Positions 16,569 to 25,039 of a stretch of 26,341 nucleotides of DNA are shown piece after piece. The notes under the pieces were generated by a model that saw only the letters and a list, made by a program, of their open reading frames with translations, did not search any database and was not told the origin of the DNA. The DNA comes from a bacterium (GTDB taxonomy: Bacteria > JAJVIF01 > JAGGVT01): assembly GCA_021157815.1 (NCBI GenBank), contig JAGGVT010000080.1, positions 1-26,341 of the forward strand, given 5' to 3'. The translations under genes were made by a program, and so were the position numbers. Position 1 is the stretch's first letter. Each line of letters begins with the position of its first letter.

Positions 16569-18416
16569 GTGGAATTAATACCCGGATACCTGTACTCGGT
16601 TTTCACCAGCGCTCTTTGGGCAATATCATGCGTTGGATTGGGCTCACTTGTTACCGCGAGGTAAAAAAACCTGACGCGGCTTGAATCATTCATTTTCAGT
16701 TTCATAACCGGATGCGCAATCTGGATAATAACCGGTTTGGTTTTACTCGCGTTTGGTCTATTCAAACCCATCATCCTGAATATCCTTGTGTATTTGGCAG
16801 GTGCCAGCTCACTTGTTCTTCACGGTGGAAAGTGGCTGGCAGATATCCGAAACGGATTCAAGCCCGACATTCCAATTTTATGTTTAATAATTGCAATTGG
16901 CGCACAAATTCTGTATGCATTCCTGCCGATTACCGCATTTGACGCTCTTCTTTATCACCTTCCACTGGCAAGTCGGATGCTTGAAACCGGCGCTGTTTCA
17001 TGGACACCGTGGATAATTAACGCGACACTGCCGCAAAATTATGAGCTTCTTCAGGCAATAGGTCTGGCGTCAGGAGGAGATGTCGGAGCAAATCTTGTCA
17101 GCTGGTGGTTCGAGCTTGCTACTGTGGTTACGCTTATCGCAATGGGAGGACGTCTGGGAAACTGGAGAATCGGGTTATGGGCGGCGATTGCGTTGAGCAT
17201 TACTCCAATATGGTTCTGGCTTTGCCATGTTGCTTACATCGAAAGCTTCCTTGCATTTGGATTCTGTTTCTTCGCTCTTTGCATGATGACAAAACCTCCC
17301 GGATGGATAATCGGCATTGCTGTCGGATTCCTTGCCGGAACGAAATACTGGGGAATTGAAATCGCCACAATAGGATTTCTAATATGGCTTATCCAATGCC
17401 GTCCGGGCTTGAAAAGCGTTGCATCAGCGATTTCCGTGGCTTGCGCACTCGCGTTATTCTGGTATGCAAGAAATATCTGCCTGTTTGCAAATCCTTTCTT
17501 CCCATATTACAACGAGTATTTCGCTTTCCTTGGCAATCCGAAACTTGAAGACGCAATTGAAACAGCAATGAAATACCCACGAGTCAAGGCAAGTCCGCAG
17601 ACATTCATCGGGTGGATTCAATTACCGATTAAACTCATTACCAATCCGGTCCCTGAATACTCCGATGATGCAGCTCTTTCATGGAAACATATTGGATGGA
17701 TTTCGATTTTCTGGTCACCAGCAATATTTGTCATATTAAAAAAGAACCGCGATGCTCTGGCAGTTTATGCATTCGCATTTTTCGCATTGTTCTCATGGCT
17801 GGTGATTCACCAAATCGCATACTTGAGATATCTCACCCCAATCCTGCCGATAATGTACCTTATGGCTGTTTTATTAATTTCACATATTCTGTCCTGGATT
17901 CGATTAAATCAAAAATCACAAAAAATCGTCGCAAGCCTTGCGTCTTTACTTGTGATTCTCCATCTAATCGGACCAACCACAGATCGAGGTTTGATTCAAA
18001 TTCCGTTTACATCAGAAGAGCGTAATATCTTTCTCGAAGTTAACATTGACGGCTTCTCGGCAATAAATGCCCTTAACCAGATTGATCCGCCACCACAAGT
18101 TTATTTTTTATACGGAAAAGGAGTACGGCATTATTGCAAATTCCCTCTTTATGCCGGATGGAATGATCCTTGCGGTTATTATAAATTCCTCAATCATGCA
18201 TCTTCCGGAGAGGAACTTGCCGACTGGCTGTGTGAGATTGGCGTTGATGTCCTTCTTGTCAACGAAAGGCGAGTAAGGCAAATCGAAAGCGACCCCATGA
18301 GGTTAAAGGAGATTTTGCAGGATGACGAATTTACATCAGTCTTTTCCCCTCGTTATCTCCATTACAAGCCAACGCCTGATTCCATAAGTGAAGTATCGAT
18401 GTATGCAAAAAAATAA
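16569..18416 (+). pseudogene. GT39/PMT-like multi-membrane protein gene with in-frame stop near the N terminus
   Basis: A polytopic membrane protein of the dolichyl-phosphate-mannose-type glycosyltransferase (GT39/ArnT) fold, with about 10-12 hydrophobic segments and the family-like ITAFDALLYHLPLASRML motif after the first helices; the last ~120 residues are soluble. The long uninterrupted frame opens with TTG 16737. The same frame continues upstream with sensible protein: from GTG 16569 it encodes a hydrophobic helix ending in GLGSLVTAR, then a TAA at 16662-16664, then KNLTRLESFIFSF, leading into the known part. A helix plus N-L-T-x-LE-x-F-x-F-S is the usual beginning for such proteins. A GGAG lies 12 bases before GTG 16569, which is 24 bases after apbE. 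Either this is a recent nonsense mutation, a base error, or translation restarts downstream (CTG 16671 or TTG 16737). Confidence 0.65.
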
Positions 18417-18421
18417 ATACT

Positions 18422-18446
18422 GCGAGCCATCAAAAAGATGATATCG
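18422..18446. terminator. Weak hairpin between convergent genes
   Basis: GCGAGCCATC, an AAAAA loop and GATGATATCGC form an imperfect stem between two convergent genes that end at 18416 and 18449. A short T-run (ATTTTT) follows some 13 bases later on the plus strand. It could serve as a shared terminator, but the stem is imperfect. Confidence 0.3.
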
Positions 18447-18448
18447 CT

Positions 18449-19570
18449 CTAAGCGTATTTTTCAGCTGAAGTGGATTTAATGCCCTCATCGTTGATTACA
18501 TTTGAAATTCCCTCGGATGCCATTTTAATCGCGACACTCTCAACCAGTTCCCTGCCTGGCTTTGTGCGATTTATCTCCGCGACTTCAATAATCAATTTCA
18601 TATAGTCGATTGAATAATTCTCTGCAACCTCTTTAACCATCGGAACAAACGAAGAATGGAATCGCGCGATACCAAGCACAAAATCGATTGCCTCAAATCC
18701 ACCGGATGAAACCAGATGCGGCCTTATCAGGCGTTCACCGGAACTCATCAGTTTGTAAACATCAAGTCCCGTTTCAAATCCGGATTTTTCAAGAATCATC
18801 GCGAGGGATTCAGTAATGGCGTTACCCGCGCTTCTGCCGATTCCCTGCAGGGTGGAGTCAACAATTGTCGCTCCTTCCTCAACAGCTGCCAGCACATTCG
18901 CGTTTGCGAGCCCGAGATTGTCATGTCCATGAAATCCCAGATTCACATCCGATACCGCACGAGCCGCGCGGATATATTGCCGTACCTCCCGTGGAATCAT
19001 TCCACCGGCTGAATCGACAAGAACAGCGACATCCGCGCCCATTTCCCCTACATGCTTTGCACATTTGGCAAATTCATCCGGGCTTACAACGTACGATTTA
19101 AGAAGATTTGAGGAAACTGTAAAGCCAAGATTTTTAGCGATGGTTATATAATCTTCCTGCTCGGTGTACTGAGTGATATTGTTTCCGATTCGAACGAAAT
19201 CCATTCCAAGGTCGCGCGCCATAATTAAATCGCCGGCTCTGGCAACACCGGGGATGAAAAAGCAACCGAATTTCGCTTTTTTTAAAACCTCACGCGCCAC
19301 TTGAATATATTCCCTGTCCGTATGCGCCGCCTTGCCCAGACCCGCGGATTCAGCGTTCAAGCCCCATCCATGCCCAATCTCAATCTGCCTTACACCAGCA
19401 GATTCAAGTTCCGATGCTATACGCCGCGTGTCATCAAGAGAAAATTGGAAGTCTATTGCGTAACTGCCATCTCGAAGTGTTGTGTCCAAAATCGTAATTT
19501 CACGATTCTTAACCCGTGCTGGGATCGTTATAGGTTTCTCGATTTTATCCGTTCTGTTATTTCCAGTCAT
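18449..19570 (-). CDS. 4-hydroxy-2-oxovalerate aldolase-like (DmpG/MhpE, HMGL-like family)
   Basis: A 373-aa HMGL-like TIM-barrel aldolase. ILDTTLRDGSYA gives the metal-binding Asp and the RDG motif, and GFHGHDNLGLANAN gives the two His metal ligands. The C-terminal part (SSFVPMVKEVAENYSIDYMKLIIEV) resembles the DmpG communication domain. Known members cleave 4-hydroxy-2-oxoacids to pyruvate plus an aldehyde, which passes to an acylating aldehyde dehydrogenase. No such dehydrogenase gene is nearby, so the substrate is open. The open frame begins at TTG 19594, but AGAGG lies five bases before ATG 19570, which is used. It is monocistronic in this window. An isopropylmalate-synthase-like function is less likely given the motif DTTLRDGSYA and the length. 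Confidence 0.8.
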   Translation of the reverse strand: MTGNNRTDKIEKPITIPARVKNREITILDTTLRDGSYAIDFQFSLDDTRRIASELESAGVRQIEIGHGWGLNAESAGLGKAAHTDREYIQVAREVLKKAKFGCFFIPGVARAGDLIMARDLGMDFVRIGNNITQYTEQEDYITIAKNLGFTVSSNLLKSYVVSPDEFAKCAKHVGEMGADVAVLVDSAGGMIPREVRQYIRAARAVSDVNLGFHGHDNLGLANANVLAAVEEGATIVDSTLQGIGRSAGNAITESLAMILEKSGFETGLDVYKLMSSGERLIRPHLVSSGGFEAIDFVLGIARFHSSFVPMVKEVAENYSIDYMKLIIEVAEINRTKPGRELVESVAIKMASEGISNVINDEGIKSTSAEKYA

Positions 19571-19708
19571 GGTAACCTCTTTTCTGGCGTACAAAACCTG
19601 ATTTACCTCGTTGATATTCTGATTTCTATATCGACTGGAATTAAATTGGATTAAGTGGATTGTAATTCTGAACTTGATTCAGAATCCATGCTTTTTCGCT
19701 GGAAGTGG

Positions 19709-19729
19709 ATTCCGGGTCAAGCCCGGAAT
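19709..19729. repeat. Short palindrome of the CCGGGTCAAGCCCGG type
   Basis: A perfect 8-bp stem (ATTCCGGG / CCCGGAAT) encloses a 5-base loop and is flanked by TGG and GAC. This is a short palindromic element type that I recognise from many bacterial genomes. It lies in the 493-base space 19571-20063, which otherwise holds AT-rich sequence and the 19797-19974 element. Confidence 0.65.
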
Positions 19730-19796
19730 GACATTAAATAAATATTTAATAAATACTCAAAACCTGGTGATTTTTTAGTATCGGTAAAAAGCTCAA

Positions 19797-19974
19797 CCTG
19801 GGAGCGCTGGTCTCTGACCGGCATTTTAGCAAGGTTAATTGAAATCATAGAGCTTGTCTAACAGATGGCATAACTAAAGACAATGATAGAGTTTATCAAC
19901 CATACTTGTAAGATTCAGTTTTACTATTTCCAGTTAGCCCAACCAGGTGCCGGTCAGAGACCAGCACTCCCAGG
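19797..19974. repeat. Miniature inverted-repeat element with 27-bp ends
   Basis: The terminal arms 19797-19823 and 19948-19974 are inverted copies with a single mismatch (CCTGGGAGCGCTGG... against CCTGGGAGTGCTGG...). The 124-base centre is AT-rich and non-coding. Total length is 178 bases. No clear target-site duplication is seen. The high arm identity suggests recent spread or selection on the hairpin. Confidence 0.85.
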
Positions 19975-20063
19975 AAAAAATATATTTGTAAAACACAACA
20001 ACTTAGAACATAGTTTTTCAGCAACGACTAATTATATGATTCTCAATCATTGATTTTAAGGCG

Positions 20064-20882
20064 CTACCTCCCTCTGCGAGACCTCGACAATCGCAATCCT
20101 GACATATGTGATTCGCTTGAACCTGATTTTGATATGTAATACAGTTCAAGCAGGTTTCGAATGCGTGTGGGAGTCTCGAATTCATCAAAGGGATGGGGCA
20201 GGTAATCGTTTACGCCGTCGAGGATAAACTCAAACGCTCGTTCGTATCGTGATTTTGGCGATGCCACGAGAATTGGAATCATGCTGTGCCGGGGACTCAT
20301 CGACAAACCGGCCACAAAATCTTCAACATCCTTAGGCTCATAATTAACCTCGATGATAACAAGTTGCCCGTCGTTTTCATTGAGATACTCAAGCGCATCA
20401 TTAAGGTCGGTTTTTGTTACGAAGTCGTAATTCTGTGACTGGTGCGCTTCGTGAAGAACCGCTTCCAAATCTACTGTTAGCGGGATATTCCTTTGGACTA
20501 TGATTATCGTTTCCCTCGATTTTGACTGTATAGCCGTGCCGGATGAATACTGAATCTCCTTAAGCGCGGTTTTGACATCATCGAAAATCGGAATAAACAG
20601 ATTTGCCCTTGCCACTCGAATGATCTTCATGACATCCGGCTTGACCCCTGTCATGACCATGTGGACGTTTGTCTTGTGGCAATATCTGTGCGTGTTAATT
20701 ATGCTGGACAAACCCTGAGAATTTATGTAACTGACACTGGATGCATCAAGGATGATTTTAGTATAACCGCTTTGAATAAGCTCCTTGAAACCGGGCATTG
20801 GCGCCTGCATCAATGTTGTAATGGAACCTGAATATTTAATTACAGGAATTCCCTGCTCAAATGTGGATGTAAATTCCGCCAT
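20064..20882 (-). CDS. STAS anti-sigma-antagonist domain fused to a degenerate receiver domain
   Basis: A 272-aa cytoplasmic regulator. Residues ~1-110 are a STAS domain (SpoIIAA/RsbV type) with ILDASSVSYINSQGL; Ser55 is at the position phosphorylated by RsbW-type kinases. Residues ~124-250 have the alpha/beta layout of a response-regulator receiver, but key residues are changed: the N-terminal acidic pair is absent (IIIVQRN), the phospho-Asp is Glu178 (LVIIEVN), and the conserved Lys is His230 (YLPHPF). The C-terminus is a basic Ser/Arg tail. The start ATG 20882 has GGAGG six bases upstream. It stands alone in its transcript. A natural partner would be the RsbW-like protein at 5790-6227, but that link is inferred from family knowledge only. 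Confidence 0.82.
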   Translation of the reverse strand: MAEFTSTFEQGIPVIKYSGSITTLMQAPMPGFKELIQSGYTKIILDASSVSYINSQGLSSIINTHRYCHKTNVHMVMTGVKPDVMKIIRVARANLFIPIFDDVKTALKEIQYSSGTAIQSKSRETIIIVQRNIPLTVDLEAVLHEAHQSQNYDFVTKTDLNDALEYLNENDGQLVIIEVNYEPKDVEDFVAGLSMSPRHSMIPILVASPKSRYERAFEFILDGVNDYLPHPFDEFETPTRIRNLLELYYISKSGSSESHMSGLRLSRSRRGR

Positions 20883-21043
20883 GCCATTCCTCCAGATATA
20901 CTAAATGAAGCGATTACTATTTATTGCAGCAAGTTCAAATTGTTTTCAGCGGTTCATTTAGATTCTAATGGGAAAAACGGTTATTCGCAAGTGGGGAAAT
21001 TATTTACATCAGAAGACCTTTAAAAAAGGCAAATTCACATTGT

Positions 21044-21158
21044 AATTGTAACCCGGCGTCCCCTCGCCGGGGTTTTCCTGCCATACCCCGGGAAAGGGAT
21101 CCCGGATTGCGTGGTAGGCAAGCAAGTTTCCCGGGAAATGGATTCCCGGGCTGCAATT
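21044..21158. repeat. Inverted-repeat element, GTARCCCGG family, copy 2
   Basis: The ends AATTGTAACCCGG (21044-21056) and CCCGGGCTGCAATT (21145-21158) are inverted to each other, with two further CCCGG/CCGGG stems inside. It is related to 984-1060. It lies 48 bases past the biotin carrier gene stop and may end that transcript. The remainder of the 324-base space 20883-21206 shows nothing I can assign. Confidence 0.7.
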
Positions 21159-21206
21159 TGTGCTTGACTTGGAAGAGAGAATCTACAGATTAATCCCAAT
21201 TCTATC

Positions 21207-21752
21207 TCAAAAGAACATTTCATCCTCTTCATCGAACACAATAAGCACATCATCGATTTCAACAAGGTCGCCTTCCTTGACGTTTAACTTCCTTACAATG
21301 CCTGATCTCTGCGCTTCAAGTTCGTTTTCCATTTTCATCGCTTCAAGAATTATGCACAAATCGCCCTTTTCCACTTTTTGGTTCTCTCTAACCGCTAGTT
21401 TAATAATCTTACCCGGCATTGGGCTGATGATAGCATTGCCGTGCGATTCAGCGACCAAACCTCCTCTGGTTTTGGATAACTTCGATTTACCCAGGAAATC
21501 AATCTCCACATCAGCGGGTTTGCCATCCAGCAGTATGTATTTCGGAAAACCATCCTCCCCATATTCGAATTCAGCTTCATGCGATATATTCTGAATAATG
21601 ATCTGTCTGGGAAATTCCTTGTTACATTCCTCGATCAGCTGAATGGGATACACTCTGCCATTAATCTTAACCCTCGATGGAACAGTCTCATGCCTCTCGC
21701 AAGAGACCTCAATCTCAAAAGGTTTATCGTTTATGTTAACTGAGAATTTCAT
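21207..21752 (-). CDS. Biotin carboxyl carrier protein of an acyl-CoA carboxylase
   Basis: A 181-aa biotin carrier. The C-terminal ~75 residues are a biotinyl domain with EAMKMEN; the biotinylated Lys is residue 140. The N-terminal ~90 residues (MKFSVNINDKPFEIEV...) resemble the domain before the biotinyl domain in propionyl-CoA and pyruvate carboxylase alpha chains. It lies 29 bases downstream of the biotin carboxylase gene. The open frame begins with TTG 21773; ATG 21752 starts the conserved sequence and is used, although no strong ribosome-binding site is seen. The carboxyltransferase subunit is not in the window. Confidence 0.9.
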   Translation of the reverse strand: MKFSVNINDKPFEIEVSCERHETVPSRVKINGRVYPIQLIEECNKEFPRQIIIQNISHEAEFEYGEDGFPKYILLDGKPADVEIDFLGKSKLSKTRGGLVAESHGNAIISPMPGKIIKLAVRENQKVEKGDLCIILEAMKMENELEAQRSGIVRKLNVKEGDLVEIDDVLIVFDEEDEMFF

Positions 21753-21781
21753 AGTGTTTGCATACTGGCGCAATTAAAGAT

Positions 21782-23347
21782 TTATCTGTTTCTTATATCA
21801 AATCGCCTGCTTAACCTCCATGCGCTTCTAACATTCTGCCTATTGACACCGTTTCTATCATGATGTTTCATTGTCATTCGCCGCGTATAGAGGAAAACGT
21901 CCACCGCAGTCGCGATTGCCGCCGCTCCCTCATCAATCGACAGTTCAGATTTCAACCTTTTGATGTTCTTTTCAATGAAAGATGTGTCATATTGCGAATT
22001 CCTGAAATCGCGATTTTTCATCAGAGCGAGATGAAATTCCTTTGTTGTTCTGATACCCAGAATTTTCATCTCAGTTAGGGCATACTCCATGCGATTAATC
22101 GCGGATCGCCTGTTTGCCGCATGTACAATGACCTTGGCAATCAGTGAATCATACTGCCTTGGGATTTCATAACCGTTAAACACCGCTGTATCAACGCGAA
22201 TACCCGGTCCCATCGGGAATCTGACCGATTCAATCATGCCGGGATTCGGTATGAAATCCGCAAACGGATCCTCCGCGTTAATACGGCACTCAATCGACCA
22301 GCCGTTTACTTTTATATCTTTCTGTTTGTATCGTAATTTCTCGCCCTGCGCGATTCTAATCTGTTCCTTGATTAAATCAATGCCGGTTACCATTTCGGTT
22401 ACCGGATGCTCAACGCCGGTAACCATCTCAGTTACCGGATGCTCAACCTGGATTCTGGTGTTCATCTCCATGAAATAGAAATTGTCATCAGCGTCAATAA
22501 GGAATTCAATTGTCCCGGCCGACTGGTAGTCTGCCGCTTTGGCGGCAGTAACGGCGATTTGCCCCATCTTTTCACGTTTCTCGCTGTTTAAAAAAGGGCT
22601 TGGCGCTTCCTCCAGAAGTTTCTGGTTTCGTCTCTGAAGAGTGCAGTCCCTTTCGCCCAGATGCACTACGTTTCCGTATTTATCCGCGAGAATCTGGAAT
22701 TCAATATGACGGGGATTGACAATGTACTTTTCCATGAAAACTGATTCCGAGCCGAAAGCGGCAAGAGCCTCTGATTTCGCTGACCAGAACGCAAGATCCA
22801 TCCCGCGAGGCTCATGGACAATTCTCATTCCCCTGCCACCGCCGCCCATAGACGCTTTCAATATTACCGGATACCCCAGTTCCTCAGCGATTGCTCTCGC
22901 TTCCTCAACATCCAGAATCGACCTGTCAGCACCGGGAATCGTGGGGATACCGGCGCCAATCATCGTTTTTTTCGCGATTGTCTTTTCACCCATCGACAAA
23001 ATCACATCAGGATCAGGCCCTATGAAAACGATGTCATTCTCGATGCAGCCTTTTGCAAGTCCAGGATTCTCAGCAAGGAATCCATAACCCGGATGAACGG
23101 CATCCGCTCCGGTTTTCAGCGCGGCATCGATTATTTTATCAATCCTGAGATACGATTCATTTGCCGGCGATGGTCCAATGTGGCAAACCTCATCCGCAAG
23201 CCTGACATGAAGCGAGCAGATATCGATATCCGAATACACCGCGACTGTCTTAATCCCCATTTCACGGCATGCGCGAATGATTCGCACCGCTATTTCACCG
23301 CGATTCGCTATCAGGATTTTCCTTATTTGAACCCTTTGGGGCATCAT
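21782..23347 (-). CDS. accC: Biotin carboxylase subunit (acyl-CoA carboxylase alpha), with internal 11-aa duplication
   Basis: A 521-aa ATP-grasp enzyme that carboxylates biotin using ATP and bicarbonate. It begins with RKILIANRGEIAVRIIRACRE; the glycine-rich ATP loop is KASMGGGGRGMR and the catalytic segment is EMNTRIQVEHPVTEM. The core is normal, but VEHPVTEMVTG occurs twice in tandem immediately after RIQ, an 11-residue insertion next to the active site. The protein is longer than stand-alone AccC (~450 aa) because of a C-terminal tail ending in RSAWRLSRRFDIRNR, as in propionyl-CoA carboxylase alpha chains. The frame opens at TTG 23368; ATG 23347 (or 23344) is preferred. It forms an operon with the biotin carrier gene. 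The substrate acyl-CoA cannot be told without the carboxyltransferase. Confidence 0.9.
   Translation of the reverse strand: MMPQRVQIRKILIANRGEIAVRIIRACREMGIKTVAVYSDIDICSLHVRLADEVCHIGPSPANESYLRIDKIIDAALKTGADAVHPGYGFLAENPGLAKGCIENDIVFIGPDPDVILSMGEKTIAKKTMIGAGIPTIPGADRSILDVEEARAIAEELGYPVILKASMGGGGRGMRIVHEPRGMDLAFWSAKSEALAAFGSESVFMEKYIVNPRHIEFQILADKYGNVVHLGERDCTLQRRNQKLLEEAPSPFLNSEKREKMGQIAVTAAKAADYQSAGTIEFLIDADDNFYFMEMNTRIQVEHPVTEMVTGVEHPVTEMVTGIDLIKEQIRIAQGEKLRYKQKDIKVNGWSIECRINAEDPFADFIPNPGMIESVRFPMGPGIRVDTAVFNGYEIPRQYDSLIAKVIVHAANRRSAINRMEYALTEMKILGIRTTKEFHLALMKNRDFRNSQYDTSFIEKNIKRLKSELSIDEGAAAIATAVDVFLYTRRMTMKHHDRNGVNRQNVRSAWRLSRRFDIRNR
22382..22447. repeat. 33-bp tandem duplication inside accC
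   Basis: Units 22382-22414 and 22415-22447 each encode VEHPVTEMVTG. They differ at three bases, all third codon positions and all synonymous, so the reading frame and residues are kept in both copies. Confidence 0.95.
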
Positions 23348-23529
23348 ATTTCTAATCGCCAGATTCAACGACTATATAAATTATCGACTGGTCTATGTTC
23401 AATCCTAATTAAGTTTGATTAAGAAAAGAGCATAAATCATATTCGAACCATCCTCAAACCGCAAGTTGAAGGCGTTTAATTATCCGGGAAGCCTTGGTCT
23501 CTGGGGGCTGTTGAAAAAGATGCATTTTT

Positions 23530-23713
23530 ACCGGTGTCTGACACCTTGATAATGATATTGTCAAGGGGTCTGACACCGGTATCCCAAGTAAATTTCAAAT
23601 GCCATATATGGTAAAGTTTATCTACCGGTCTGTTCATGCCTCACAGTAAAATTGTGCAAATAATATGAAGGAGTCCGACACCCTACATTAGGACACTCAA
23701 GGGCTCTGACACC
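23530..23713. repeat. REP-like hairpins, GGTGTCTGACACC type
   Basis: 23530-23580 holds ACCGGTGTCTGACACCTTGA and its imperfect inverted copy around an 8-base loop. 23668-23713 holds a second, poorer pair built from GAGTCCGACACCC and GGGCTCTGACACC. Such GGTGTCTGACACC palindromes are often linked to RAYT (IS200-like) transposases elsewhere; none is present here. The remainder of the 526-base space 23348-23873 has nothing I can assign. Confidence 0.7.
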
Positions 23714-23873
23714 AACTTTTCTTTAAAAATTCACCATCGGATTTTACTGAGATTTACGGCAAAAATGGATTCAAATCAAACATAATATGAACCCATTTCT
23801 AAAATCCTAATTTGGAATATGGCGGTCTCTATCAAATATATCCTGTGCACGAAAGGCTACCCTATCACTAACC

Positions 23874-24236
23874 TCATCCGTCATAGTATGAATAACCATC
23901 GTAGTAATAACCGCACGGCCACTTCTTCCACAGTTTATCGTTATCCAAATTCAGCGATGAAAAATCTGTCAATTCGTAATCGCCAATCCATTCCAACGGT
24001 TCCATATCCTGTGTTATCGCGAATGTCCTTAGATTCTCATTTCCCTCGTTTGGAACAGCCAGAATAGTAATCGTGGATTCCTTAATCACCTTGTCGCCTT
24101 CAATTACCGCCGGTTTGATATCAAAAAGCACTATTTTGTATCCGGGAACGAAATCCTCAAGCTTGCGCTCTTTCGATGCCATATACGCATTGGTAATATC
24201 ATCCCAACTTCCAAATGTCTTGTCATTTCGTTTCAC
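23874..24236 (-). CDS. Hypothetical protein, possibly a gene remnant
   Basis: A 120-aa open frame starting with GTG 24236 and ending in a Tyr/Gly-rich tail (CGYYYDGYSYYDG). I recognise no family. The middle part, KIVLFDIKPAVIEGDKVIKESTITILAVPNEG, looks like beta strands of a real protein. There is no signal peptide and no convincing ribosome-binding site, and the frame is closed by TAA 18 bases upstream. It stands alone between repeat-filled spaces. It could be a true small gene or the tail of a larger broken one. Confidence 0.45.
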   Translation of the reverse strand: MKRNDKTFGSWDDITNAYMASKERKLEDFVPGYKIVLFDIKPAVIEGDKVIKESTITILAVPNEGNENLRTFAITQDMEPLEWIGDYELTDFSSLNLDNDKLWKKWPCGYYYDGYSYYDG

Positions 24237-24350
24237 TACTGTCCGGTTAAGTTATTGACCAATTGCCGGATTGATGATTAATAAAGAACATACCGGCTTA
24301 TTGGTATTTATCAGACATGAACCGAAAGTGAATACCGAATCGTTCTATCC

Positions 24351-24464
24351 GTAAAAAGGGGACAGTCCACATAAGGCTTCAAATCTGACGTTATCAATGA
24401 ACTACACCGCGAACCCGCATTTATACTGAGTTTATTCGCTTTGTTGGGACAGTCCCCTTTTTAC
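24351..24464. repeat. Miniature inverted-repeat element, GTAAAAAGGGGACAGTCC family, copy 2
   Basis: The left end GTAAAAAGGGGACAGTCC and the inverted right end ending GTCCCCTTTTTAC differ by one base in the inner part. It shares its ends and most of its core with 14579-14714. It lies in the 803-base space 24237-25039 before the hbd gene. Confidence 0.8.
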
Positions 24465-24543
24465 TACCGTCGTGGAATATTCTAAAAGGTCAAGTTCTTC
24501 GAGTTGCCCTTGTGCAGTGGATTTGTCGCATAATTGAAGAATC

Positions 24544-24669
24544 AATCCCCCCGCGAGCGGGGGGAAATGTTTTTCGCATTAGTAAACAATATATCCTGTC
24601 TATATACTTGCGAAGGGGAGAGACAACATTCTACATCCCCGCTCGCAGGGAGGGCTGGGGTAGGGGCAT
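24544..24669. repeat. C/G-rich palindromic repeat, copy 2
   Basis: It begins with AATCCCCCCGCGAGCGGGGG and ends with CCCCGCTCGCAGGGAGGG then CTGGGGTAGGGGCAT, as in the copy at 8121-8243. The centre (about 60 bases, AT-rich) differs from copy 1, so the ends are better conserved than the middle. Confidence 0.75.
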
Positions 24670-24687
24670 TTTTTTTGCGATACCTTT

Positions 24688-24750
24688 CCCGACATGCTCG
24701 TTAGTGAGAGGCGAGTGGGTATTCGACGATACCCCTCACTAACATTCGGG
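24688..24750. repeat. Palindromic repeat with CGTTAGTGAG arms
   Basis: CGTTAGTGAG at 24699-24708 pairs with CTCACTAAC at 24735-24743, and CCCGA/TCGGG pairs at the base. GTATTCG/CGATAC near the tip adds a short inner stem. It lies 18 bases after the C/G-rich repeat, so three different elements stand in a row from 24351. Confidence 0.6.
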
Positions 24751-24876
24751 GCTCGGTTTATAAAAACTGTCTTTAAACAGGTAACATGCCTTTTCACCAT
24801 TTCAAGCTAATCTATTCTTTACATAAGCAAGTTGATTTGATAATATTTGTGCCTTGTTCAGTGAGCAGGTTTTGTT

Positions 24877-24908
24877 CATTGTGAACTAGTGAAGTAATTC
24901 ACACAATG
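24877..24908. promoter_or_regulatory. Imperfect inverted repeat upstream of hbd, possible operator
   Basis: CATTGTGAA (24877-24885) and TTCACACAATG (24898-24908) face each other across 12 bases, about 130 bases before the hbd start. The spacing and length suit a dimeric repressor site, but I cannot assign a regulator and no -10/-35 pair is clear nearby. Confidence 0.25.
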
Positions 24909-25039
24909 TGGTTGCGTGAGTTTTTAGGCTTATATCCATGATATTCGAATTTGCTGGAGACATACCGGCTTGATGATGACCCGTCACGGGGAATGGCGGG
25001 TTATAACATTTTTACAAGTATTTTATTGGAGATGCGGTA

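Noticed and set aside
16562-16577. AATTCC-GT-GGAATT palindrome around GTG 16569 as a regulatory site
   Set aside because: It is short, and a similar AATTCCATTGGAATT occurs by chance near 1151; no support for a protein-binding role.
16487-16684. Small plus-strand frame bridging apbE and the GT39-like gene
   Set aside because: It is in another frame, poor in hydrophobic residues and without a domain; the interrupted frame 16569-18416 explains the region better.
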